DNA from: Prinia subflava
Taxonomy: Eukaryota > Chordata > Aves > Passeriformes > Cisticolidae
Length of the DNA stretch: 64,000 nucleotides
Assembly (NCBI RefSeq): GCF_021018805.1
Contig: NC_086258.1
Span: 21,280,692-21,344,691, forward strand
Direction: 5' to 3'
In this document: positions 23,086 to 33,500 of the stretch, piece by piece
Position numbering within the stretch: the stretch's first letter is position 1
Layout: each line of letters starts with the position of its first letter
The notes under the pieces: generated by a model
What the model was told of the DNA's origin: nothing
Database searches by the model: none
The model's input: the letters and a program-made list of their open reading frames with translations, nothing else
Made by a program: the position numbers and the translations under genes

Positions 23086-24599
23086 ATTTGGAGGGAGATC
23101 TCCAAATAAACACTCCTACACATTCCACCTCCACCTCAGATGCCCCTGCAGAAAGGCAGAGCAGAGCTGCTCTGGCACTGGAATTACAGAAATGAGGCAG
23201 GTTTGTGGTGCTCTGGGAAGGGAACATGGAGCAGAACAGCCAAGGACAGTTTTCCTTCCTGTTCTTCTATATTATCATGGTGAGAACAGATGCACGTGTG
23301 CATGCACATGAGGCCATCACAATAACTGCTTTTCCTAGAGGTAATTTTCCCAGCTTTCCTCCTCTGCAGCTCCAGCAGGTTTCCTCTCTGGGCTTGTCTC
23401 TCCTTGTTTTAATTGGCTTTAACATTTCCAAGCTGCCCAGTCACGTGTGATGATTCTCCAGCCAGCACAAAGTGGTTTAATATGCCTGAAAACAGGAGCT
23501 TCCTTCCTGACTGACCTTTCTCCCTTAACTGGGAAGTGCAATTCCCCAGAGCACCGGGCAGGATGGAATTAATCCAGCTGCTCTTGCTCAGCCACATTCT
23601 CACACCCTCCATCACTGCTCTTCCCGCCTGCCAGGGCACAGGGGGTGCCCAGCCCCTCAGAGACCCTCCCAAAACAGCCCAGGTGGGTTCCTGTTGTCTG
23701 TGCCCCGAAGGAAGGGCCAGGGAGATAAAGCCCTGGGTTTTCACCATCTGTCTTTCTGAACTGGAAGAAAATAAGTAACTTTTCCCTGCCTGGAAAGCCT
23801 GAGGAAACCCAGACAAGCACCTGAAACATAGAATTAAAACAATATCTAATGCTTTTTATCTTGCTCAAATAGAAGTATTTGCTAATAATCTCCTCATACC
23901 TTTTTTATTTTATTTTATTTTTTCTAACCATGACAGGGAGTTCATTGGAAGGGAGTAATTTTAAATAAGAAAAATGAATGCCCAATAAGTAATTTTCGAA
24001 TTCCAGCTTTTAGATATCACACTTTTTTTTGTGTTGCCTTCAGCTCCTTCATATGGAATAAGAAAATCATCTTGCTGGCATTTTACAAGGGAAGGTTTAG
24101 GAGCTGGGAGCCTCCTTCCCTTTGGCTCTGGAGCAGAGCATCTGCAAGAAAGTGATTCAGTGGTTCTGGAGGTGCTGAGTGTGTTCAGTCCCAGTGGGAG
24201 CAGGGAGGGCTTGGCACTCCTGAGCTGAAACTCCTCAGAAGCACAGAGTGGAGCAGTTGGTTTGGCATTTGCCAGGAGCTGTGCAAGAGGCAGGGTTGGT
24301 GCCCTGCAGAGAGCACTGGAGCCTGTCTGGACCTGCCCTGGATGGGTCAGCAGGGGGGATTTGCCCTGCAGTGAGCAGGGATTCCCTGCTGGGATTGGTG
24401 GGGTGGATATTTAAGGTTTTGACTGAACCCCTCCCCAGCCAAGGGCCAAAGACAAGCTCAGTGTCCTTGGTGGCTGCCAGGTGTCCCCTGAGTGGGACAG
24501 GGAAGGCTCCAGGAGCACTGACTGCACCCAGGACATTTAACCTTGGCACCTTAGCACAAACCTATTTCTGTCACTTTAGACAAAGATTTAGGAAATCCT

Positions 24600-24745
24600 A
24601 GGATCACACTGCAGAATCCCAGACTGCTTTGGGTTGGGAAGGACCTAAAGATCATCCGGTTCCACTCCTGCCATGGGCAGGGACACCTTTCACCATCCCA
24701 GGCTGCTCCAGCCTGGCCTTGGACACTGCCAGGGATCAGCCACTG
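24600..24745 (-). mobile_element. CR1 LINE 3' fragment
   Basis: It shows the complement-strand CR1 order 'agaatcccagactgctttgg', 'gttgggaaggacctaaagat', 'ccactcctgccatgggcagg', 'ccaggctgctccagcctggc' and 'cactgccagggat', matching the copies at 11606 and 44888. Confidence 0.85.
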
Positions 24746-25191
24746 CTTCTCTGGATCTGAGCATGGAACAGCTCTGGACACACAGCACGGAACAGAGAAT
24801 GGATCACAGCACGGCACAGGTCAGGAGCAGCTCTGACACACACCATGGAACACGTGGATTGCAGGACTGCCCAAGGCAAGCAGGGCTCCTCCTGGAAAAG
24901 CTGTTCCCAACCACCTTAGCATCTTTCTGTTGTCATTTCCAGCTGCCCCTGTGGCTGGTGAGATCCCTGGCTGTGCCAAGGGCAGCTCTGAGCACCCAGC
25001 CAGGCTCAGCTGGGCTCCAGCAGAGAGGATAAAGGATTCTGAGATGACTGCCAGGAGCAGACCTGAGCAGAGGGGTCAGCAAGCAATAACCACATGCACT
25101 CTGCCAGTAAGGGAATGACTCTCTGCACTCATCCCTGATGGGAAGTGGCAGCCAAGGGAGTCATTCTGGAGATGCCAGAGGGAAGGGGTTA

Positions 25192-25701
<510 letters not shown>

Positions 25702-25710
25702 CTAACCTAT

Positions 25711-25940
25711 AGGATAGGATAGGATAGGATAGGATAGGATAGGATAGGATAGGATAGGATAGGATAGGATAGGATAGGATAGGATAGGATAGGATAGGAT
25801 AGGATAGAATAGAATAGAATAGAATAGAATAGAATAGAATAGAATAGAATAGAATAGAATAGAATAGAATAGAATAGAATAGAATAGAATAGAATAGAAT
25901 AGAATAGAATAGAATAGAATAGAATAGAATAGAATAGAAT
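25711..25940. repeat. Two-phase pentanucleotide array, AGGAT then AGAAT
   Basis: Nineteen perfect AGGAT units (25711-25805) switch at one point to twenty-seven perfect AGAAT units (25806-25940), with no interruption in either block. It lies about 300 bp upstream of the penultimate exon's acceptor in the direction of transcription. The pre-mRNA therefore carries UAUUC repeats, then UAUCC repeats. The purity suggests a young, length-variable locus. Confidence 0.97.
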
Positions 25941-26287
25941 GAAAAGGGTTCCAGTTTCCCCTTAGGACTTTTAAAGGAAGAACACTAGAAGTTTCTTTGC
26001 TCTCCTGACCATAATTAGCTCAATGCCAAGACAAAATCACAGATATGTTTCTTTACCTGTTCGTTCATAAATGTAGCTATCCTCTGTTGTTCTGTTTGCC
26101 AAAAACCCCACCTAAATGGTGCAATATTTAAGGATGAGCACTGAGGCTTCTCAGTGCATTTTCGGGGTGTTGTAGCAGGTGTGTGGGACCTCTCCCTACA
26201 CCGTGCTTGGCTTTGGTTCTTTTCTTTTGTATTATTTTCTCCTTTAATTAAAACCTCTTCGCTCTCTCAAGATGCTCAGTCATGCCA

Positions 26288-26436
26288 TCTGGCAAATTAT
26301 TTTTGTTATTAACAATTCATAATTAATAATTAGATAATAATTAGTTATTTTGAGTAATAATAATAACAAAAAATAATTTTGTGATTATTGTGATTATTGG
26401 GATTATTGGGATTATTGTGATTTTTTTAAAATGTTT
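26288..26436. repeat. AT-rich low-complexity with GATTATT units
   Basis: It combines AATAAT/TTAATAA mixtures with four tandem copies of a GATTATTGK-type octamer-like unit near 26382-26420. It is simple sequence only. Confidence 0.75.
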
Positions 26437-28099
26437 TTTTAATGCTGCTTCTGTGAGGTGCTGCACACCCTCAGAGTGTGTTCAGCCCTCGTGGAGATAA
26501 AATCCCCTGGCTTGGGGAGAATTCCAAGAGGCTCAGACCCGAGGAGCTGCCGTGTCCCCTCTCTGAGGACATCCTTTCCCTGCTGACGGCTCCTGTCCAT
26601 GTCTGACACACTGACTGCAGGCCCAGGGGTGCACGGGGCTCATCAGGGGCTGGGAACAATCGATTCGATGCCATCCAGCAAACAGAGCCTGTATCAGCAC
26701 TGAAACCATGTTCCCCCCCTCCTGCTGCTGCCTGTGCGGCCGGGCCCTGGGGTGACGTCTCTTTGCAAATTCCTCAGCCAGAACCTGTAGCTAATCTGCA
26801 TTTTCATGGAGGTTTGGCCATGCTGCAGTGAGCCCGGCCGCACGCACGGGGCCCGTGCTCGGTGCCAGGGCAGCAGCATTAATTGACTGTTTGCAAGAGG
26901 GCTGTGAAATCGTGAGTGCCACGCTGGAGCCAGGGGCTGCTGCAGGAGCTCTTCATCTTCTCGCTGCTTTCCCGTCCAGGAACAGACCAGAATGAGTCTG
27001 GCAAACGAGAAGTCACCTTGAGATCCACTGCCCATCACTCAGCAAAGTAAGGGATAAACTGAAATGGCCAAAGCTAATTTCAGATGTCTTTTGCATAATG
27101 TAGTTTGAGGGGGAGATCAGAGAACTGAGGCGCTCTAGTAAGGAGAAATATCTTGTGCAATTTATATTCTGAGGCCAGTTCAGCACGAGTATCTCAGCAG
27201 TTTTTCACTCCTGCAATATATTTGTCGTGCTTGTCTCTGGTCTCCCTCCTTCATTTGTGGTGTTTGTGGGCTCCTATGGAAGCTGCAGATCATACTCAAT
27301 AATCAGGATGCTAACAAAAAGGTCCCCCATTCCCTGCAAGGCAGCTGAGGTTGTTCCCCAGCATTCCCACTCAGCCCAGTCCAGCTCTACACTCTGGGCA
27401 GCTGGAGGTGACCACTTGAAACCAGCTCTGTCCCGTGGCTACTGGGATTTCCTTTGAAAGTCAGGTTTAATCCCCATTTCCCTCAGAACCATCCTGCATC
27501 TCTGTGCCATTTTGTGCCCATTTTCTGACACACACCATCCATCCTGGCACAGGAATTGGCAGAGGAACAGGCAGGAGGTGAAGCTCACCCAGCACAGAGG
27601 ACCCCCAGCAGCCCACAGGAACCTCACCCAGCCATTTCTCTCGGGTTCTGAACTCCCTTTGCTGCAGCCTGGGAACAGCCCCACCTCGGTGCAGTCAATG
27701 CAAGGCTTTAAAATTCTGCCAATGCCTCTGATTATTCAGCAGGAATTCAGCTCACAGCACTTCCCACCCTCCAGGAGCTGTGGTTGCCCTGGGCTGGGAT
27801 GCTCCAGCCCTGGCACTCAGCACAGCCCAGCCCAGAACTCACCAGGCTGCACCACACTGGCACAGGGAGCTCAGGAAGGGAGCAGGGAGCACTGTGGAGC
27901 TCTAATCTCTCCTGCTGGAGCCCTACCAAGCAAGGTGGGTGCATTTCTTCTGCTTCACGAGCCAGAATTACGAGGCCAGTCTGAACCCTGCTGCATTTTT
28001 AGAGGAACCAGAGCATCCCTGGGCCAGGCTCTGAGTGCTCACACCCCTTGCTGGGGAAGGGGCTGCCCTGGAGGGACTGCCCATGCTCCTACTGCATCC
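26437..28099. other. Intronic unique sequence, nothing firm
   Basis: No gene or repeat is recognised. The part at about 26740-27200 includes a CpG-bearing block and a TTTGCATAAT POU-like site near 27090. It is a candidate conserved element by appearance only. Confidence 0.35.
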
Positions 28100-28464
28100 T
28101 GATGGTGCCTTAGGATTTCAGCTTTCATATTTCTCAAATCCTGCAGTGCATTGGTGTATAACTCTAAACTCAGTATAAAGTGTAGTTAACTGTCTTCACA
28201 GTTTGGACAGACAAAGCAATCCCTCTGCCCCTGTGATCCAAGGACACACCACAGCCTCAGGCCCCAAAAAGCATAAACAAAAGGGAATTGAGAGGAGCAA
28301 AATAGAGGTAAATGACTTCATTACCTGAAGCTGTAATTGGACAATTAACCCCTGATATGTAAATAGACCAAACTTATATCTGTCTGAAAAACCTGTGACC
28401 GTTGTCCACCTCGGGTGTAGACTCTGGGAGGCTCTGACTGCCCAAGGTGCATCTATTGAAGGCC
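28100..28464 (+). mobile_element. ERV LTR, copy A, cut by assembly gap
   Basis: The segment starts with TGATGGTGCCTTAGG and follows the copy at 54387-54818 block by block. Shared blocks include a 'tgcattggtgtata' stretch, 'ttggacagacaaagcaatcc', 'acacaccacagcctcaggcc', 'acctgaagctgtaattggac', 'atctgtctgaaaaac' and 'gggtgtag'. The sequence stops at 'attgaaggcc', which corresponds to the start of R in the sister copies, and then enters the N gap. No coding retroviral sequence is seen. Confidence 0.85.
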
Positions 28465-28664
28465 NNNNNNNNNNNNNNNNNNNNNNNNNNNNNNNNNNNN
28501 NNNNNNNNNNNNNNNNNNNNNNNNNNNNNNNNNNNNNNNNNNNNNNNNNNNNNNNNNNNNNNNNNNNNNNNNNNNNNNNNNNNNNNNNNNNNNNNNNNNN
28601 NNNNNNNNNNNNNNNNNNNNNNNNNNNNNNNNNNNNNNNNNNNNNNNNNNNNNNNNNNNNNNNN
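28465..28664. other. Assembly gap, 200 N
   Basis: Exactly 200 undetermined bases, possibly a placeholder length. The gap falls inside an LTR, suggesting that repeat collapse caused the break. Frames running through it are meaningless. Confidence 1.
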
Positions 28665-29847
28665 TTGGGTTTTTTTGTGAATTGATGGCAAAGTTTTAAA
28701 CAAAGCTCAAGTGGCAAAAGGGATGTGCTGCAGATTTGCATTTGAGTCTGCACATATGTTGTGCGAATTCTGCAAGACATCTCAACAGATGCCTTTTAAA
28801 ACATTCACCCAGAGAAAGCAAACAATGTCACCTAGGAGAAGCTGCTACAACCCAGCCTTCTGCTGCTCAGCTTTCAGCTCAGCACAGCTCCAGCCCTCTG
28901 TCAGAGCTCTCCTGCTCCCCCAGCACTGCCTTCTGCTCAGCCTTTGAAGGCTCAGACGCAAAGTCTCGCATTCTGACGCAAGTTTCTTACAAAGGGCCCT
29001 GCTCCTCGGGGAAAATCTGGGAGCACTGGTGATGTTCTGGAGCCTTCTGTGCCAGGGCTCAGAGCTCCCAGGCCCTCCTGAAGTGACACGCTGTCAGAGC
29101 AGGCAAACAAACTGATGTTCGCCAGACTCCGAATTTATAACACAATCTTCGGTGTTTGTGTTTTCACACTTCTGCTTTCTCGTGTTACAAACACTGTTAT
29201 TAATAGTGCTTTGCATTTCTCATGACTAATCTCCAGGAGGTTTCTACATTTCCAGGTCAGATCCTCTGTGGTGTAAATCAGAGCTCTCCAGCGAGTAGCT
29301 GCCCTCATTTATATGAGCTGGAGCTGGAGGATTTTGAATGCAGCCAGTGCTAAAAACCCTATGTCTATCAGGATGGCTCTAGATTGGCCCTTGCAGGGCT
29401 CCTGGCTGAGAACTGAGCCAGCAGCCTGAAGGAGGAGGGTGCAGAGGGAAGGGGAGGCAGCTCACACTGCAGGGTGATGCCCTTGGATGTGACAGTGACA
29501 CCCCTGAGTGCTCTCACCCAGGGGGATCATCCTGGAAAAAGCCCCTGAGCACACAGAGAGCTTCACTGAATATTGCACCCCACAAGTGGGCTGAGAGGAG
29601 CTGCCGAGTTACAATGAAAGGGAGAGCTGCAGAAGTTAAAACTGCACGGAGCAGTCAGAGCAAAGGAGCTGCTCATTCTGGATTTTGACACACCTGGCTC
29701 TGGTACCCTGTGAGAGCTGGGGCTCGTTCCTGCTGGGTTTGGGACCATTGCAAACTGGTACCTTCACCCAGCGCTGCAAGGCCCTCATGCCCAGAGGTCC
29801 TCAGGGCAGGGATGAGGGAGCTGATTCCAAAGGAAAAGTCACACAGG
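28665..29847. other. Intronic unique sequence, nothing firm
   Basis: No gene or repeat is recognised. Short chance frames only. Confidence 0.35.
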
Positions 29848-29995
29848 CATGGAATGGTTTGGTTCGGTTCGTAAAGACCACTCCTTTTCCACCCCCTGCC
29901 ATGGTAGGGACACCTCCCACTGTCCCAGGCTGCTCCAAGTCCTGTCCAACCTGGCCTGGGACACTGCCAGGGACCCAGGGGCAGCCACTGGATGG
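29848..29995 (-). mobile_element. CR1 LINE 3' fragment
   Basis: It has 'catggaatggtttgg' followed by 'cacctcccactgtcccaggc', 'tgctccaagtcctgtcc', 'ggcctgggacactgccaggg' and 'acccaggggcagccac'. This is the same complement-strand CR1 order as the other copies. The terminal part is diverged. Confidence 0.8.
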
Positions 29996-30865
29996 AACTG
30001 GGATGGCTCTGAGGTCCCCCTGCAGCCCACAGCAGTGTTGGGTTTGTGTGGCTGTGACTGAAGGAAGAGCAGCACAACCTCACACAGCCCTGGATCATCC
30101 CTGTGTGTTCCTGACATTGCTCAGCTGAGAAAGGCCAGAGCGTGGCCAACATCCCTTTCCACATCTGTGCAGATGCTCCCCAGCTCCCTCAGCTGCAACA
30201 AAGCTGGCTGAGGGGCGAGTCCAGCCTCCCCCAGCCCAACCACGGCCCAAAAACCAGCCCAGCCCAGCACAGAGGGTTGCCTCTGCTCTGAGGGACAGCA
30301 GCTCTCAGGGCACGGGCCAGAGTGGGCATGGTCCTGTTTCTCCAGCGAGCTCTAACTGCAGAGCCGAGGCTGTGGTGCACCCCAGCGATCTCTGTGTCCT
30401 GCTGCTGCTCCTGAGCAGAGCAGGGGCTCAGCACGTGGCACCCACAGGGCAGCGTGGGTGCAGCAGGAGCAGGGGCTGTGCCCCTGGGATCCTCCCTCCC
30501 CATTGCCACTCCAGCCCTGCACAGGTCAGGACATCAAGGGGCTGCCTGCCTCTGTGGGTTATGTGCTGCACATCTGATGAGCTTCTCATTTTCCCCCATA
30601 TATTTCTGCTGGGGATAAAGCTCATTTAAACAGTACTTAATTGTTGTGATTTTGTAAACAGTATCTTAAACACAATAGACACAAAAACTCTCAACAAATT
30701 GCTGGAGGAGATGTGACAGAATAGGGAATCATTTTCATATCTTCTGGGATTGCCCAAATTGAAGCTTCTGTGTCTGATGTTACAAAATTGATGCAAGGAT
30801 TTTTTTCAGCAATTTATCCCCCAAAGCCCTATTAGTGTGTGGGAAGGAAGATGCCTGGATTTTTG

Positions 30866-31361
30866 AAATGAAGAAAAGAGAGGGAAGGAGGAAAAGAAGG
30901 AAGGAAGGAAAAGAAAGAAAAGAGAGAGGAGAAAAAACAAGGGGATAAAGAGAAGGGGAAGGAAGGAAGGAAGGAAGGAAGGAAGGAAGGAAGGAAGGAA
31001 GGAAGGAAGGAAGGAAGGAAGGAAGGAAGGAAGGAAGGAAGGAAGGAAGGAAGGAAGGAAGGAAGGAAGGAAGGAAGGAAGGAAGGAAGGAAGGAAGGAA
31101 GGGAAGAGGAAGGAAGGAAGGAAGGAAGGAAGGAAGGAAGGAAGGAAGGAAGGAAGGAAGGAAAGGAAGGAAGGAAGGAAGGAAGGAAGGAAGGAAGGAA
31201 GGAAGGAAGGAAGGAAGGAAGGAAGGAAGGAAGGAAGGAAGGAAGGAAGGAAGGAAGGAAGGAAGGAAGAGGAAGGGAAGGAAGGAAGGAAGGAAGGAAG
31301 GAAGGGAGGGAGGGAGGGAGGGAGGGAGGGAGGGGAGGGAGAGAGAGAGGAGGGAGAGAGG

Positions 31362-31399
<38 letters not shown>

Positions 31400-31423
31400 A
31401 AGAAAGAAAGAAAGAAAGAAGAA

Positions 31424-31463
<40 letters not shown>

Positions 31464-31489
31464 AGAAAAAGAAAGAAAGAAAGAAAGAA

Positions 31490-31537
<48 letters not shown>

Positions 31538-31624
31538 AAAAAGAAGAAGAAGAAGAAGATAAGAAAGAAAGAAGAAAGAAGAAGAAAGAAAGAAAGAAAG
31601 AAAGAAGAAGAGAAGAAGAGAAAA
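30866..31624. repeat. 0.76-kb polypurine tract, GGAA to GAAA
   Basis: The plus strand is almost pure A/G. GGAAn-type tetranucleotides run from about 30890 to 31300 with short breaks (GGGAAGAGG near 31102, GGAAAGG near 31160, GGAAGAGGAAGGG near 31266). GGGA units follow at about 31303-31335, then GA dinucleotides to about 31393, then GAAA and GAA units to 31624. The minus strand, which is the SHISA6 sense strand, is pure pyrimidine. Translated Ser/Phe/Leu/Pro-rich frames of up to 288 codons are artefacts. Confidence 0.98.
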
Positions 31625-32639
31625 CCTCACTCATACATGAATACATATAGAGGAAACCAATAAAAGCTCACACAAGTACAGCAATAAAATGAAATTTGCC
31701 CTCCATCAGAGCAATCCCAGGCATCATCCATGGAAAAATACTTGGCCAAATTAAAACCTTGAAGTAATTGGCTGCTCATGGTGGTTTACCAAATAGTTTT
31801 TGAGATGATTGTCAAGTGCAATTAACTGACATAAAAGTCATGATATGAACTTCCTTCTAACCATATTATTTGGAAATGCGCTTGATATTTATAAAGACGT
31901 GAATAAACCCTGTTTATAGGTGCTCTTTAGGTTAGGATAATTATATATGCACTAAATATAATGAGATGAAACTTCAGTTTCAGTAGCAGTAAAAAATAAA
32001 GCAATAAGCTGTACAGAAACTGAGCCCAGTGCAGTCAATGTGTATTTCTGTTCTAGCTGATGCTCAGTTCTCTTTTGTGCCCCCAGCTCAGTTTCTTTCC
32101 TTCATATTTTAATGTTTTTATGGGAGAAATCATTTTATGTGCTTATTTGTGTGAAGGCTGAATATCTAAGCAAGATAAATTAATGTATCAAAAGATTTAG
32201 CTGCATTTCATATGTAAAACTTGGTTGTGCTTAGAGCCTAATACTTGCTCCCTCCCACTCACATTTTACATACAAATCACTACATTTCCTAAAACTGCTG
32301 TAGAGTTCTTCATTCGCAGCTCAAATCTGCAGCTGAGGTAGAAATAAAGTCTAGAGTTAAGGAAATCCACATGAAAATTCAGATTTCCGTGGAATTGGGG
32401 TCTAAAGTCTGTCACTGGAAGCATAATTTTGGCTGACGTTTCTAAAGGGCTGTAGGTACCTCTGGAGTGGGACTTTGGTGTCCTGGGAGGGAATTCGGGG
32501 CAGGAATAATCCAGCAGCAGAAAAAATCCCCAACAAAACAAAACAAGGGGATTTCTGGAAGATGTGGGATGCTCAGAGTCACTGTGGTTAATTCAGAGCC
32601 CTCAACAGCAGCAGAATTGAAATCCTGGGATTGCAGCCC
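31625..32639. other. Intronic AT-rich unique sequence
   Basis: Low-GC, repeat-free sequence with no gene recognised. A short AAAACAAAACAA stretch occurs near 32530. Confidence 0.4.
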
Positions 32640-32790
32640 CTGGGTTGGGAGAGTTCTGGAACTGCGGAGTCCCAGGATGGGCAGGTTGGAATGGAGCTTA
32701 AAGCTGATCCAGTGCCACCCCCCCTGCCATAGGCACGGACACCTTCCAGGGGCTCCCAGCCTCTTCCAACCTGCCTGGGACACTTCCTGT
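32640..32790 (-). mobile_element. CR1 LINE 3' fragment, diverged
   Basis: It includes 'gggcaggttggaatggagct', 'gatccagtgccacc', 'ctgccataggcacggacacc' and 'caacctgcctgggacact', a diverged form of the complement-strand CR1 order. Confidence 0.65.
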
Positions 32791-33360
32791 GGCTCAGCTG
32801 CCTGTGGTCACTTCTGATCCTGCTGGGGATTGTCCCCCCAGGATAACACATTTTCCAGCAGTTCCAGCCCTCTGTGCCAGCCAGGCTGGGAGGGAGGGGA
32901 GGATTTCCCCCTCTCAGCTCTGTGCTAACGAGGTGAGAGCAGCCTGACAGAACAGATTAACTGGGCCCTCACCGTTAATTAGTGGTTATTCCTTCTTGCA
33001 GGAAAAGAGCTCAGGGTAATCGCAGCTCTGTGGTGAGCAGCCCCTTCACACTGAGAAGTTGTGCCCCAAAAAGTGGCACCCCCCTGCCAGGGTAAACCCT
33101 CGGGGGTTTAACCCTGGGATCCTGCAGCTGGAGCAGGACAGCTCCCAGACCTAAGGTCAAACCTGCTTTTTCCTGGTTCTCCTCATTCCGTGTGAGCATG
33201 GATTGCTCTCTTCCCCCGGGATTGGTTTCTCTGTGGCAGCTGAAGGACCTGGAGAGCTCCTGCCGTGGAAGGAGATGTTGGCCACGCTCTGCCTTTCTCA
33301 GCTGAGCAATGGCCCTGTCAGGAATGCACAGGGGTGTTCCCAGAACGCTGCTTGGTGGGA

Positions 33361-33500
33361 CAGCTGCCCCACTGCACATCTGGATCACTCCTGGATGCTG
33401 CCATCCCATCATGATTCCAAAAACAGGGAACAGCTGCCCCACTGCACATCTGGATCACTCCTGGATGCCGAGATCCTGTTGGGATTCCCAAGACCTTTGG
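33361..33500. repeat. 70-bp tandem duplication
   Basis: The block starting CAGCTGCCCCACTGCACATC at 33361 recurs at 33431 with about 38 identical leading bases, including 'tggatcactcctggatgc'. The remainder diverges. Two units only. Confidence 0.9.

Noticed and set aside
25711..25940. Possible CRISPR-like or telomere-like array
   Set aside because: Perfect 5-bp tandem units with no spacers; not a telomere motif (TTAGGG) and not a CRISPR in a vertebrate genome.
30780..31646. 288- and 274-codon minus-strand frames rich in Ser, Phe, Leu and Pro
   Set aside because: They are translations of the GGAA/GAAA polypurine tract. Simple repeats lacking stop codons keep frames open; no protein family is involved.
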